From Roseiarcus sp963761435 (lineage in GTDB: Bacteria; Pseudomonadota; Alphaproteobacteria; Rhizobiales; Beijerinckiaceae): DNA of 64,000 nucleotides. The stretch spans positions 62,001 to 126,000 of the forward strand of contig CAVXHJ010000006.1 in assembly GCA_963761435.1 (NCBI GenBank). The letters run 5' to 3'. Each line of letters starts with the position of its first letter. The first letter of the stretch is position 1. Below, piece by piece: positions 16,334 to 26,225 of the stretch. The notes beneath the pieces were generated by a model. It saw only the letters and a list, made by a program, of their open reading frames with translations. It was not told the origin of the DNA and did not search any database. Both the position numbers and the translations under genes were made by a program.

Positions 16334-16761
16334 GCCTGCGCTTTCGTTCCAGCGCTCCGCGCCTTGCTCTCCCAGAAGAAAACGCCAGGAAAGTCTCTAG
16401 CGTCCGCAACGGCCGCCTCAGCAAGCGGCTCCGCGGTCCGCCGCGCCAGCAAGTCAGTAGTTCTGGCCGCCGCCTGATTTAGGTTACTTTATGTAATCGG
16501 TGTCCGATAGATCTGCGGCTGAGCGGATGAGACGCTACGTAAGAAGTCAAATTCCACAATTTCTATTTTATCTGGACGTGATTATTAGCACACTATTTAC
16601 AAATTTCCACCATAATACGATGATATTTATCTTTTTCTTTAGCCAAAATCTTGCCATTAACCAATGATTAACCATGATCATTTAGATCTCTAAGCAACGA
16701 CGCCAATAACGGTGACCCCGCGAGAGGGCTGCGGCGAAGAGCCCTCATTCGGAGTCCAGAC
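16334..16761. other. AT-rich intergenic region
   Basis: From about 16480 to 16700 the DNA is markedly AT-rich against a GC-rich background (for example TTTATCTTTTTCTTTAGCC). No gene or RNA was recognised. It is the upstream region of the sulfotransferase-like operon and may mark a transferred segment or a silenced promoter. Confidence 0.5.
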
Positions 16762-17670
16762 ATGACTGCCGTGCGCCAGCGCGTGGACCCGGAAAGGTCG
16801 CCGAACGGCGAGGATCGCGTCGATCCCGCCGGACAGAGCCCCGAAAAGCACCTGATCATCGCCGGGACCGGCCGCGCTGGAACAACTTTCCTTGTCCGCT
16901 ATTTGACCGAACTCGGCCTCGACACAACCCTGGCCAGAAATGGCGAGCGGGCGGAATGGGACAGCGACGCCAACGCCGGCCTCGAAAACCTGCTGATCGC
17001 CGGCGCCAATCTTCCCTACGTGGTCAAGTCGCCCTGGATCAGCGAATATGTCGAGCAAATCCTCGAGGAAAAACAGCTCGAGATCGACGCGTTCATCGTG
17101 CCGGTGCGCGATCTGGTCGAGGCGGCCACGAGCCGCGTGGTCCTCGAGCAGCGCGCCATCCATCAGCACAACCCATGGATGGCGGAGAAGCTGAACAAGA
17201 CATGGGAAGCCTTCGGCCATACCGCCGGCGGGCTGGTTTATTCGCTCAACCCTCTCGACCAGGCGCGGTTGCTGGCGGTTCAGTTTCACCAGCTCGTCCT
17301 GAAAGCGTCAGGCGCGGGCATTCCCCTTGTTTTTCCGGTCTTCCCCAGAATCGCGACCGACTGGGAGTACCTCCACAAATGCCTGCGGCCGATCTTGCCG
17401 GAGATCGCCGAAGACGCGGCTCGCACGGCGCACGCCAGGGTCGCCGACGCGGCCAAGGTCAGGGTGACGGGCGAGATCGCGAAGCCCGCGCCGGGCAAGG
17501 CGCCCGCCGCAAGGGAGGCCAGGTCCGGCCCGAGCTACCCGAGCCCGGCGGAAATCGACAACATCGCGCTGCGGCGTGAAATCGCCCGGCTTCGAAAAGA
17601 GCTGAGTCAACAAGCGTCTGTGCAAGCATCGTCCTCCGAAATGGCGAATGAAGTGGAGGTCCAGCCATGA
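16762..17670 (+). CDS. Sulfotransferase-like P-loop protein
   Basis: 302 residues. The N-terminal region holds a PAPS-type P-loop, AGTGRAGTTFLVRYLTELG (about 34-52), and PVRDLVEAATSRV resembles the 3'-phosphate loop of sulfotransferases. Residues about 235-300 form a Pro/Ala linker and a short coiled coil (EIARLRKELSQQ), beyond the usual fold. If active, it would transfer sulfate from PAPS to a sugar, lipid or protein; the acceptor is unknown. The stop overlaps the next start by four bases (ATGA). Confidence 0.65.
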   Translation: MTAVRQRVDPERSPNGEDRVDPAGQSPEKHLIIAGTGRAGTTFLVRYLTELGLDTTLARNGERAEWDSDANAGLENLLIAGANLPYVVKSPWISEYVEQILEEKQLEIDAFIVPVRDLVEAATSRVVLEQRAIHQHNPWMAEKLNKTWEAFGHTAGGLVYSLNPLDQARLLAVQFHQLVLKASGAGIPLVFPVFPRIATDWEYLHKCLRPILPEIAEDAARTAHARVADAAKVRVTGEIAKPAPGKAPAAREARSGPSYPSPAEIDNIALRREIARLRKELSQQASVQASSSEMANEVEVQP

Positions 17671-17912
17671 CACAATCGATCGCGCATGAAATGGAAAACA
17701 TAGCCAGGCATTTCGACACCCTGGCCGAACTCTATCAAGATGATCTTGCCTCGACGCAAACAGTGAGAATTGCTTTATCCGCGCGGCACAGGACCTATAG
17801 GGAGGCGGCTTCGTTCATTCGCGGCGCGGCGTCGATACCTGTCCAACCCGAGCCGTTTCTGTCCCCGTCGTGGTTTGACGGAGGGTTCAAGGACACCAAG
17901 TCCCTGCGTTGA
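17667..17912 (+). CDS. Small protein coupled to the sulfotransferase-like gene
   Basis: 81 residues, not recognised. The N-terminal half is helical and acidic (MENIARHFDTLAELYQDDL); no signal, membrane segment or known motif. Its start lies inside the stop of the upstream gene, which argues that it is real and made together with it. It may be a partner subunit, which is inference from the overlap only. Confidence 0.5.
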   Translation: MTQSIAHEMENIARHFDTLAELYQDDLASTQTVRIALSARHRTYREAASFIRGAASIPVQPEPFLSPSWFDGGFKDTKSLR

Positions 17913-17985
17913 CTTGACCCGCGCATGCAATTTGCCTGTGCCGTCGGGGAGGCGGCCGGGACGCGGATGCGCCGAGACTTGAAAT

Positions 17986-18978
17986 CTAGCTCGGCGAATC
18001 CCGCCACGATCTCAACAGGAAAAAAAGCAACGAAACCATGACCAGCCCCAGCCCGAAACAGAACATGGGGTCGATCACAAAACGCAGGTCCGGAATCCAC
18101 CAGGACAGCGGGACCGTGATCAGCGCGGAGAGCGCCGGAATCAACAGAAAGAACATCGTGACAAAGCCATTGTCATTGTCCGTCGCCGTCAACGCCACCT
18201 GATAAAAGACCCGCCCAGCCGCCGCGGCGGCCAATGTTCCGAGCAGCAATAACAAGATTGCCGGCAACGTATGCTCGTCAACGGGAAAGGCCGGACGAAA
18301 CCGCGACATCGCGAGAATTGACGGTATCAGAATAAAAGAGGAGACGATGAAATTCGCGGCTATCGCCGCCAACTCGTCAAAGTCCGAGAACCATTTGCCG
18401 ACCAGGCTGCCGCTCAGGGCGAAAAATATCGGAATGGGTATGGCGTATGACCATCGGCTATGCAGCATGCTTTCGATGATGTCGCTCGCCAACCGACCGT
18501 TCGTGTTCTCCATCTGACTCCAGGCGACAATCATTGCGCCCGCGAACGCGACGGCAAAACATCCGAAGAAGACGTAAGGCGACACAGGAATAGGCTTCTG
18601 CGACACAACGATTGCGACCAACGCCGCCCAGAATGGCGATAAATTGAATATTGTCGCGGTAATGATCGGATGCGCGCTGCTCAAGCCGACGTAATAGAGC
18701 AAGAGGCCGCACAGGCCAAAGATGAACAGAACCGCCAATCTGACCAGATTCCGCGCATCCCCGAAGAGCCTGATGAAGTCGCCCCGGCTGGAGCGGGGCA
18801 AGGTCAGCAGCGGGACTGACAACAGCAGGGCGAATTGGGTGAGGAAAATGAAATACGACGAACTGAGGCGTCTGGCGGCGAGCGCCGAGAAGGGCTCCTG
18901 CGTCGCCACCAGCAGCGCGGTCACCAGGGAATAGAGGCTTCCCAGCCGGTAGTTCGCGCGACGAGGTGGACTCGGCAT
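17986..18978 (-). CDS. DMT-superfamily (EamA-like) permease
   Basis: An inner-membrane protein of about 330 residues with roughly ten hydrophobic segments, including FIFLTQFALLLSVPLLTL and VRLAVLFIFGLCGLLLYYVG. Two EamA-like halves are suggested by the repeated layout. Substrates of this family range from amino acids to nucleotide sugars. A start at 19050 would add 24 residues; ATG 18978 is preferred because it leaves a short cytosolic N-terminus. It faces the sulfotransferase operon tail to tail. Confidence 0.75.
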   Translation of the reverse strand: MPSPPRRANYRLGSLYSLVTALLVATQEPFSALAARRLSSSYFIFLTQFALLLSVPLLTLPRSSRGDFIRLFGDARNLVRLAVLFIFGLCGLLLYYVGLSSAHPIITATIFNLSPFWAALVAIVVSQKPIPVSPYVFFGCFAVAFAGAMIVAWSQMENTNGRLASDIIESMLHSRWSYAIPIPIFFALSGSLVGKWFSDFDELAAIAANFIVSSFILIPSILAMSRFRPAFPVDEHTLPAILLLLLGTLAAAAAGRVFYQVALTATDNDNGFVTMFFLLIPALSALITVPLSWWIPDLRFVIDPMFCFGLGLVMVSLLFFLLRSWRDSPS

Positions 18979-19239
18979 TTCTGGTGCGCCTTCGCCTGTC
19001 GCCCTGCCCACGACGCTCCGCGGTTGGCGGCCGGCCGCAATTTTCGCCATGCCAGAGTTTCCGGCAAGCGCCCGGGGACGCCGCGCCGGCGAAATCCTGC
19101 GCGGCTAAACGCTTCGGCGGCGGCGCTGGTTCCACGATCGCCCGCAAATGGCGGGCCTGGCAGCCGCCGGCCGCTCGCAGTCCGGGGCGCGGACTCCGCT
19201 CGGGCCGGGGACAACCCGGCCCGCGCCGTGACGCGGCGT

Positions 19240-21557
19240 TTAGACGCCCGCCAACTGCTTGCCGAGCGGCAGCGAGCGGATGCGTTTGCCGCTCGCCGCG
19301 AAGATCGCATTCATGAGCGCCGGCGCGACCGGCGGCACGCCGGGTTCGCCCACTCCGCCCAGCGGCATGTCGTAGCCGTGCGGCACGATATGCACATGCG
19401 TCTCGCGCGGCGCGTCGCTGATGCGCAGCACCAGATAGTCGTCGAAATTGCCCTGCTGGACCCTGCCGTTCTTGAACGAAATCTCGTTCATCAAGCCGAC
19501 GCCCAGACCCATGATGACGGCGCCCTCGAACTGAGAGCGAACCCGATCCGGATTGACAATCGGACCGCAATCGACGGCGATGTCGACCCTGGGAATCGTG
19601 ATGTTGCCCTTGTCGTCCACGGCCGCTTCGATGACCGCCGCGACGTAGCTCACGAAGCTGCGGTGGACGGCCAGGCCAAGCCCGTGGCCCTTCGGAACCT
19701 CGCGGCCCCATCCGGCCTTTTCCGTCACCAGTTCGACGACGTTGCGAAGCCGGGCGGTGTCGATCGGGTAGACCTCCGGATTCTCGCCGTAGTCCCAGAA
19801 GTTCTTCACCTTGTCCCGGACGTCCACAATCCGGGGAGGGCCGATGAGATCGAGCAGGAACGCTTTCTGGTCCTTGCCCGCCGCAGCCGCAAGCTCGGCG
19901 GCGAAGGACTGGATGGCGAACCCGTGCGGCACGTTCGAAACCGACCGCCACCAGCCGATCTTGGTGTGCGCTTCCGCCTCGCCGTTCTCGAGGCTGATGT
20001 TCTTGATGTCGAAGGGCAGGTCGGACATGCCCTGACCCAATTCCCAATTGAGTTCATGCCTCGGATCGGGCGCGACGAACAGCGCCCCGATCGTCGGCGC
20101 GACGCTGTTGTGCCGCCACGCGACCACTTTGCCGTCGTTGTCGAGCCCCGCTTCGATCCGTTCGAGCGACACGGTGTGAAAGAAGTCGTTGTGGATGTCG
20201 TCCTCGCGGGTCCAGACGACCTTGACCGGCGCGCCGCCGACAGCCTTCGAGCATAGCGCCGCCTCGACCGCGAAGTCCGGCTTCGACTTGCGGCCAAAGC
20301 CTCCGCCGAGAAGCGTCACGTTGACGGTGACGTTCTCGCCCGGAAGCCCAAGGTACTTGGCGACCAGATCATGCGCGGCCTGCGGGCTTTGCACGCTTGT
20401 CCAGACCTCTGCCTTGCCGTCGACGATCTGGCAGGTGGCCGCGGGGGCTCCATCGTCGCATGCGCGTTGTGAGGGATGTAATATTCGGCCTCGACCTTCT
20501 TCGCCGCGCCCGCATAGGCCGAGGCGAAGTCGCCTTCGCTGCGCAGCGCCAAGCCGGGCTGCCTCGCCGTCGCCTCCATCGCCGCGCGATAGGCCGCGGA
20601 ATCGTAGGTCGCATGCGGACCGTCGTCCCAGGTGATCTTCAGCGCCTTGCGGCCCTGCATCGCGGCCCAGGTGTTGTCGGCGATGACGGCAATTCCCCCT
20701 GACGGCTGGAAGACCATCGGATAGGACGGCGCCGGGATCTCGACGATCTCGACGACGCCCGCGACTTTCTTCGCTTCGGTCGCGTCATAGGAGACAACCT
20801 TGCCCCCCATGACCGGCGGCCGCGCGATGACCGCGTATTTCTGGCCGGGCAGGCGCGTGTCCTGACCGTATTTGGCGCGACCGGTCGTGATGTTGAAGCC
20901 GTCGACGATATTGGTCCCTTCCTTGCCGATGTAGCGGAACTGCGAAGGGTCCTTGAGGCGCAGCGAGTCGGCCGCCGGGACATCCAGCTTGGCGGCGTCG
21001 GCGGCGAGTTCACCGTAGCCGAGCTTCTGTCCGGTCGATTTCTGGACGACCTCGTGGTTCTTCGCCTCCACGTCGGCGACCGGGACGCCCCAGCGCTTGG
21101 CCGCAGCCTCTTCGAGCATCATGCGCGCGGCGGCGCCAACCTGCCGCATCGGCTTGATGAAATGGCGGGTCGAACGGGAGCCGTCGGTGTCCTGGTTGCC
21201 GTATTTGACCTCGTCGCCGGTCGCCTGGGCGATCTTCACCCTGGCCCAGTCCGCATCAAGCTCGTCGGCGACAATGAGCGGCATGCCGGTGCGCACGCCC
21301 TGCCCCATGTCGGAGCGATGGCAGACGATGGTGACGGTCCCGTCAGGCGCGATCGACACGAAGGCCTGCGGGTTGTTGACCGTGCCGTGCGGCATCCCGT
21401 CCGCGCCCCACTTGGGCGCGTCGGCCGGCGCCGCGCGTTGCGGCAGGATGGTCAGGGCGAGAACGAGCCCCCCGGTTGAAGCCATGCCCTTGAGAACGCT
21501 GCGCCGGCTGACATTCTCGATGCCCGATGGCGCGATTGCGCGATTGTGCTTGGTCAT
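19240..21557 (-). pseudogene. iorB: Isoquinoline 1-oxidoreductase-type molybdenum subunit, frameshifted by one base
   Basis: The large subunit of a periplasmic molybdenum hydroxylase that oxidises N-heterocycles or aldehydes. A twin-arginine signal (SRRSVLKGMASTGGLVLAL) begins at about residue 18. The cofactor-binding parts follow: DMGQGVRTGMP, GGGFGRKSKPDF, and the C-terminal GVGEPGVPPVAPALMNAI with the catalytic glutamate. At ATMEPP the frame is lost; restoring one G in the run at 20443-20447 (five, expected six) gives a 772-residue protein. All domains on both sides are well conserved, so an error in the homopolymer is likely. Confidence 0.85.
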
Positions 21558-21558
21558 G

Positions 21559-22008
21559 TCACGCTCCCGCGGCTTGCTTGATGGCGGCGCGAATGCGCTG
21601 ATAGGTCCCGCAGCGGCAAATGTTGCCGTACATCGTGCCGTCGATGTCGGCGTCGGTCGGATGGGGCGTCTGTTTCAGAAGCGAGGCGGCCTGCATGATC
21701 TGTCCCGCCTGACAATAGCCGCACTGCGGCACATTGAGCGCGCGCCAGGCCTTCTGAAGCGGGTGATTTCCTTCCGGGTCGAGGCCTTCGATCGTGGTGA
21801 TCGACTTGCCGTTCGCGTCGCTGACCGACGTGACGCAGGACCGGACGGCGTCGCCGTCGAGATGGATGGTGCAGGCGCCGCAGGCGGCCATTCCGCAGCC
21901 GAACTTCGTGCCCGTGAGCCCGAGGATATCGCGCAGATACCAGAGCACCGGCATCGACGGGTCGCCGTCGAATGTCTGCGCCTGGCCATTCACCTTGAGA
22001 GTGACCAT
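21559..22008 (-). CDS. iorA: Isoquinoline 1-oxidoreductase-type [2Fe-2S] subunit
   Basis: 149 residues. The small electron-transfer subunit of the hydroxylase downstream. It has a plant-type cluster site CGMAACGACTIHLDG (about 38-52) and a second cluster site with CGYCQAGQI and CRCGTYQRI. There is no signal peptide; the complex is probably carried out by the Tat signal of the large subunit. The gap to iorB is one base. The cytochrome subunit often seen with this family is absent. Confidence 0.93.
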   Translation of the reverse strand: MVTLKVNGQAQTFDGDPSMPVLWYLRDILGLTGTKFGCGMAACGACTIHLDGDAVRSCVTSVSDANGKSITTIEGLDPEGNHPLQKAWRALNVPQCGYCQAGQIMQAASLLKQTPHPTDADIDGTMYGNICRCGTYQRIRAAIKQAAGA

Positions 22009-22280
22009 GCCTTCCTCCCTGCCAAAGCCGCCGCCTCATGGACCGCGCTCGCCGAGAGCGGGGAGCCGAGCGCCTCGCATGACGGCTGACGCCAAATACT
22101 ATGATCTGACTTGGTAAGGAGCAATCGATAAAGCGGTATATTCTATCAGATACATCGTCACGCCGGGGAATACTCATTGCGAAGCCGCGAAATATTACAG
22201 GGAATATCTCGCTGAGAGCAACTCGACTTGCGCGGGACGAATAAGAGTTTTGCCCGGCCCCGCGCGGGGGGGTGCGGTAT
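22009..22280. other. AT-rich gap between iorA and the ffh promoter
   Basis: The part around 22090-22215 is AT-rich (for example GAAATATTACAGGGAATATC) and is the promoter region of iorAB. No gene or RNA was recognised. Confidence 0.4.
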
Positions 22281-22309
22281 TTGACATCGTGGCCTCGCCC
22301 GCGTAACAG
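22281..22309 (+). promoter_or_regulatory. Probable promoter of ffh
   Basis: TTGACA (22281-22286), 17 bases, TAACAG (22304-22309). It is about 190 bases upstream of ffh with no other gene between. Confidence 0.5.
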
Positions 22310-22496
22310 CGCGGCCTTCGTCAGGTTTTGGCCTCGTCGATCACGCCGACTGTCCCTTCGAGGCCAGCGGTCACCGTCCGGCAGCGCTCAGCGCCCCCGG
22401 GCGCGACTGGCGTTGGCGTCATGGCTGGGTGCGGGCGCGAAGCGGCGCCCCATATAGGCGGGAGGCCGTCGGCTGGGCCTCTCAGAGGAGCAAAGC

Positions 22497-24068
22497 ATGT
22501 TCGAGAGCCTGTCCGAAAAGCTCTCCGGCATTCTGGATAAACTGACCGGCCGCGGCGCCCTCTCGGAGGAGGACGTCAACGCCGCGATGCGCGAAGTGCG
22601 CCGGGCGCTCATCGAGGCGGACGTGGCGCTCGAAGTGGTGCGCTCGTTCGTCGACCGCACGCGCACCAAGGCGGTCGGCGCGGCGGTCATCAAGTCGGTC
22701 AGGCCCGGCCAGATGGTCGTGAAGATCGTCCACGATTCGCTGATCGAGACGCTCGGCGGCGAATCTCAGGCGATCGACCTCAACGCGCCGGCGCCGGTTG
22801 CGATCATGCTGGTGGGGCTCCAGGGCGCGGGCAAGACGACGACAGCGGCGAAGATCGCCAAGCGCATGACCGACCGCGACAAGCGCCGCGTGCTGATGGC
22901 CTCGCTCGACGTGAAACGGCCCGCCGCGCAGGAGCAGCTCGCGGTGCTCGGCCAGCAGGCGGGCGTCGATACGCTGCCGATCGTTCTCGGCCAGGACCCC
23001 GTCGCGATCGCAAGGCGCGCCGAGCAGGCGGCGCGCCTCCAGGGCTACGACGTCGTCCTCCTCGACACCGCCGGGCGCACCCATATCGACGAGCCGCTGA
23101 TGGCGGAGATGGCGGAGATCCGCGACGCCGCGCGCCCGCACGAAATCCTGCTCGTCGCCGACGCGCTGACCGGCCAGGACGCGGTCAATCTCGCGAAAAA
23201 CTTCAACGAACGCGTCGGCTTGACCGGCATCGTGCTGACCCGGATGGACGGCGACGGGCGCGGCGGCGCGGCGCTCTCGATGCGCTCGATCACCGGCAAG
23301 CCGATCAAGCTTCTGGGCGTCGGCGAGAAGATGGACGCGCTCGAGGATTTCCATCCCGCGCGCCTCGCCGACCGCATCCTCGGCATGGGCGACATCGTGA
23401 GCCTGGTCGAGAAGGCGGCGCAGAACATCGACGCGGCGCAGGCGGCCAAGATGGCCGAGAAGATGCGCAAGGGCGTGTTCGATCTCAACGACCTCTCGGA
23501 GCAATTGGCGCAGATCGAGAAGCTTGGCGGCATGGGCGGCATCATGGGCATGCTGCCCGGCGTCGCCAAGATGAAGGAGCAGCTCTCGGGCGCGAACCTC
23601 GACGAGAAGTTCGTCAAGCGCCAGCGGGCGATCATCTCGTCGATGACCCCGGTCGAGCGGCGCAATCCCGATATTCTCAAGGCGTCGCGCAAGAAGCGGA
23701 TCGCGGCGGGCGCAGGCGTGACGGTGGAATACGTCAACCGTCTCCTGAAGCAGCACCGCCAGATGGCCGACATGATGAAGGCGATGGGCGGCGCGGGGGG
23801 GAAGCGCGGCGGCATGATGGGCAGGCTCGGGCAGATGATGGGCCTCGGCGGCGGCATGCCGATGCCCTCGCCCGAAGAGATCGCGGCCATGCAGAAGCAG
23901 CTGGGCGGCGGAGCGGCGCCCGGCCTGCCCTCGGGGCCGCCCGGCATTCCCGCCGCCCCGCCGCCCGGCGCCTTCAACCTGCCGCCGCAATTCCCGGGCC
24001 TTGGCGGGGGCGCGAAGCTTCCCGGCCTCGGCGGCGGGTTCAATCCGTTCGGGGGGAAGAAGAAATGA
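22497..24068 (+). CDS. ffh: Signal recognition particle protein Ffh (SRP54)
   Basis: The GTPase that binds signal sequences together with 4.5S RNA and targets ribosomes to FtsY. It has 523 residues. The N domain is about 1-90; the G domain has GLQGAGKTTTAAKIA, DTAGRTHID and TRMDGDGRGGAAL. The M domain (from about 325) is Met-rich and ends in a long Gly/Pro/Met tail. RBS GAGGAGCAAAGC precedes the ATG. It heads the ffh-rpsP-rimM-trmD group. Confidence 0.97.
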   Translation: MFESLSEKLSGILDKLTGRGALSEEDVNAAMREVRRALIEADVALEVVRSFVDRTRTKAVGAAVIKSVRPGQMVVKIVHDSLIETLGGESQAIDLNAPAPVAIMLVGLQGAGKTTTAAKIAKRMTDRDKRRVLMASLDVKRPAAQEQLAVLGQQAGVDTLPIVLGQDPVAIARRAEQAARLQGYDVVLLDTAGRTHIDEPLMAEMAEIRDAARPHEILLVADALTGQDAVNLAKNFNERVGLTGIVLTRMDGDGRGGAALSMRSITGKPIKLLGVGEKMDALEDFHPARLADRILGMGDIVSLVEKAAQNIDAAQAAKMAEKMRKGVFDLNDLSEQLAQIEKLGGMGGIMGMLPGVAKMKEQLSGANLDEKFVKRQRAIISSMTPVERRNPDILKASRKKRIAAGAGVTVEYVNRLLKQHRQMADMMKAMGGAGGKRGGMMGRLGQMMGLGGGMPMPSPEEIAAMQKQLGGGAAPGLPSGPPGIPAAPPPGAFNLPPQFPGLGGGAKLPGLGGGFNPFGGKKK

Positions 24069-24075
24069 CCAAATC

Positions 24076-24160
24076 CCCCTCTCCCCGCTCGCAGGGAGAG
24101 GGGCTCTCTTGTAGGGCGGGGTCGTTGACCGCGCCAGGGCGGGGTCGACGACCCCGCCCT
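24076..24160. repeat. Hairpins between ffh and rpsP
   Basis: First a CCCCTCTCCC/GGGAGAGGGG stem (24076-24103) followed by CTCTCTT. Then two copies of AGGGCGGGGTCG, the second forming a perfect 12-bp palindrome around 24136-24160. These resemble dispersed intergenic repeats and may act as an attenuator between ffh and the ribosomal genes. Confidence 0.6.
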
Positions 24161-24199
24161 ACAGCCCTACAGCGCCACAGTCTGAAAGGAAGAACCTGA

Positions 24200-24562
24200 A
24201 TGTCGCTAAAAATCCGCCTCTCGCGCGGCGGCGCCAAGAAGCGCGCCTTCTATCGCATTGTCGTCGCCGACGCGCGCATGCCGCGCGACGGCCGCTTCGT
24301 CGAGAAGATCGGCACGTTCGATCCCTTGAAGGCCAAGGACGACGCGAGCCGGCTCGTGCTCGACCAGGAGAAGGCCAAGGCCTGGCTCGCCAAGGGCGCC
24401 CAGCCGACCGACCGGGTGCTGCGGCTCCTCGACGGGCTCGGCCTCGCCAAGCGGGAAGCGCGGAACAATCCCGAAAAGGCCAAGCCGAAGAAGAAGGCCC
24501 AGGAGCGCGCCGCGGCGGCCGAAGCCGCGGCCGCCAAGGCCGCCGAAGCGCCCGCCGCCTGA
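24200..24562 (+). CDS. rpsP: 30S ribosomal protein bS16
   Basis: 120 residues. It starts with the conserved MSLKIRLSRGGAKKRAFYRI and contains RFVEKIGTFDPL. The C-terminus carries an alphaproteobacterial Lys/Ala-rich extension from about residue 90. It lies 8 bases before rimM, consistent with one transcript. Confidence 0.97.
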   Translation: MSLKIRLSRGGAKKRAFYRIVVADARMPRDGRFVEKIGTFDPLKAKDDASRLVLDQEKAKAWLAKGAQPTDRVLRLLDGLGLAKREARNNPEKAKPKKKAQERAAAAEAAAAKAAEAPAA

Positions 24563-24569
24563 GCGCGGG

Positions 24570-25106
24570 ATGAGCCGGCCGGCGCGAGCGCCTGACCGTC
24601 TTGTCCTGATGGGCGTGTTCGGCGCGCCCCAGGGCGTGCGCGGGGAGGTTCGCGTCAAATCGCTGACCGGCGATCCCAAAGCGATCGGCGCCTACGGGCC
24701 GCTCACCGACGGGAAACGCGCGCGCGTCTTCGCTTTCGAGGCGCTGCGCCCGCTCAAGGCGGACATGCTTGTCGCGCGGGTCGGCGGGGTTTCGACCCGC
24801 GAGGCCGCCGCGGCGCTGACGGGCGTCGAGATCTTCGCCCGCCGCGACCAGTTGCCGAGCCCAAGCGACGAGGAATTCTACTACGACGATCTCATCGGCC
24901 TCGACGCCGTCGACGCCAAGGGCGCGCTGCTTGGCCGGGTCGTGTCGCTGATGAACCACGGAGGGGGCGACATTCTCGAGATCGCGCCGGCGCACGGCGG
25001 CGAGACCGTGCTCCTGCCGTTCACCAGGCGCGTCGCGCCGCGCATCGATTTCGACGCCGGGCGCATTGTCGTCGAGCCGCCGCGCGAAGTCGAAGACGAA
25101 GACTGA
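24570..25106 (+). CDS. rimM: 16S rRNA processing protein RimM
   Basis: 178 residues. It assists 30S maturation by binding uS19. The N-terminal RimM domain has LMGVFGAPQGVRGEVRVKS, and the PRC-barrel half has EFYYDDLIGLDAVD and LLPFTRRVAPRID. In related genomes trmD follows directly; here petA and a toxin-antitoxin pair come first. Confidence 0.96.
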   Translation: MSRPARAPDRLVLMGVFGAPQGVRGEVRVKSLTGDPKAIGAYGPLTDGKRARVFAFEALRPLKADMLVARVGGVSTREAAAALTGVEIFARRDQLPSPSDEEFYYDDLIGLDAVDAKGALLGRVVSLMNHGGGDILEIAPAHGGETVLLPFTRRVAPRIDFDAGRIVVEPPREVEDED

Positions 25107-25272
25107 TGTCGCGGCTCATTGCGCTTGGGGCGCCGCTCCCCGCCCATTTCGCTCGCCACGGCGCCCGCGGGCGGTTGCTAAGGGCGCGGGGGGCGGGTAG
25201 AGAAACTCTTGCGCGGCGCTCGTCTTTGCGCCGAAATTTCAAAAATCCCCGGTCGTTCTGGAGACGCGCTCA

Positions 25273-25926
25273 ATGACGATGAGTTCCGACACGGCGGAAG
25301 GCCATGGGGCGTACCCGGTCACCAAGCGGGACATGCTCTTCCTGATGACCGGATCGCTGGTCGCGGTCGGCGCCGCGGCGACGATCTGGCCGTTCATCGA
25401 CCAGATGAACCCGGATGCGGCGACGATCGCCGCGGCCGGGCCGGTCGATATCGACATCCAGCAGCTTCAGCCCGGCCAGCGGATCGTGACGCTGTGGGCC
25501 GCGCGTCCAGTGTTCGTCGTCAAGCGGGCGCAGCCGGCGCTCGACGAACTCAAGAGCCAGAAGCTCCTCGACCAGTTGCGCGACCCGAATTCGCAAGAGG
25601 CGCAGCAGCCGGCCTATGCGGCCAATTGGAGCCGCTCGATCAAGCCGGAGATACTGGTGCTGGTCGGCGTTTGCACCCACCTCGGCTGCATTCCGCTGTT
25701 CGACCCGGAGCCCAACGCGAGCAATCCCGCCCCCGACTGGCCGGGCGGCTTCTTCTGCCCCTGCCACGGCTCGAAATACGATCTCGCCGGCCGGGTGTTC
25801 CAGGGGGTTCCGGCGCCCTACAACCTCCCCGTTCCGCCCTATCATTTCCCGGACGACAAGACGGTGCGCGTAGGCCAGAACCCGCCGGGGCAGAATTTCG
25901 ACTTCAATTCGATTTTGCAGGTGTGA
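25273..25926 (+). CDS. petA: Ubiquinol-cytochrome c reductase Rieske iron-sulfur subunit
   Basis: The [2Fe-2S] subunit of the bc1 complex, on the periplasmic face. It has 217 residues. One N-terminal membrane helix (about 20-40) is preceded by TKRDMLFLMTGS. The cluster ligands are in CTHLGC (C134, H136) and CPCHGS (C162, H165); C139 and C164 form the disulfide. The ATG at 25273 has GGAG upstream. Cytochrome b and c1 genes, which normally follow, are absent here. Confidence 0.95.
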   Translation: MTMSSDTAEGHGAYPVTKRDMLFLMTGSLVAVGAAATIWPFIDQMNPDAATIAAAGPVDIDIQQLQPGQRIVTLWAARPVFVVKRAQPALDELKSQKLLDQLRDPNSQEAQQPAYAANWSRSIKPEILVLVGVCTHLGCIPLFDPEPNASNPAPDWPGGFFCPCHGSKYDLAGRVFQGVPAPYNLPVPPYHFPDDKTVRVGQNPPGQNFDFNSILQV

Positions 25927-25952
25927 GGCGCGAGCGCGCGAGGATATCCGGC

Positions 25953-26225
25953 TTGGCGACGACTAGAGTGACCGTCGAGTTGAGTGACGCCGACAGCGCG
26001 CGACTTGGGTCGCTTGCGAAAGCCACCGGACGAAGCGAGTCGTCGCTGGCCGCCGAGGCAGTCGCGGAATTCCTCGCTGTCCAGGATTGGCAAGTTGCCG
26101 CGATCAACGCGGGTATCGAGTCGCTCGACCGCGGGGAGGTTGTCGCGCACTCGGCGGTCCGCGAGTGGATAGAATCTTGGGGCACGGACGAGGAGCTTGA
26201 TCCGCCGAAGCCGCCGCGAGCGTGA
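25953..26225 (+). CDS. Ribbon-helix-helix antitoxin (ParD/RelB-like)
   Basis: 90 residues, probably a DNA-binding antitoxin. RVTVELSDADSARLGSLAK, then the helix ATGRSESSLAAEAVAEFL, fit a CopG-like fold. The C-terminal half (VREWIESWGTDEELDPPKPP) would wrap the toxin. The start is TTG at 25953 with AGGA upstream; no ATG is available. Its stop overlaps the toxin's GTG by four bases (GTGA), the usual arrangement. Confidence 0.85.
   Translation: MATTRVTVELSDADSARLGSLAKATGRSESSLAAEAVAEFLAVQDWQVAAINAGIESLDRGEVVAHSAVREWIESWGTDEELDPPKPPRA

Noticed and set aside
20440..20450. Programmed ribosomal frameshifting as the reason for the broken iorB and similar genes
   Set aside because: No slippery heptamer with a downstream structure was seen, and the genes concerned are not known to use it.
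22482..23990. Minus-strand frame of 502 codons opposite ffh
   Set aside because: Low-complexity His/Arg/Ala composition, fully antisense to ffh.
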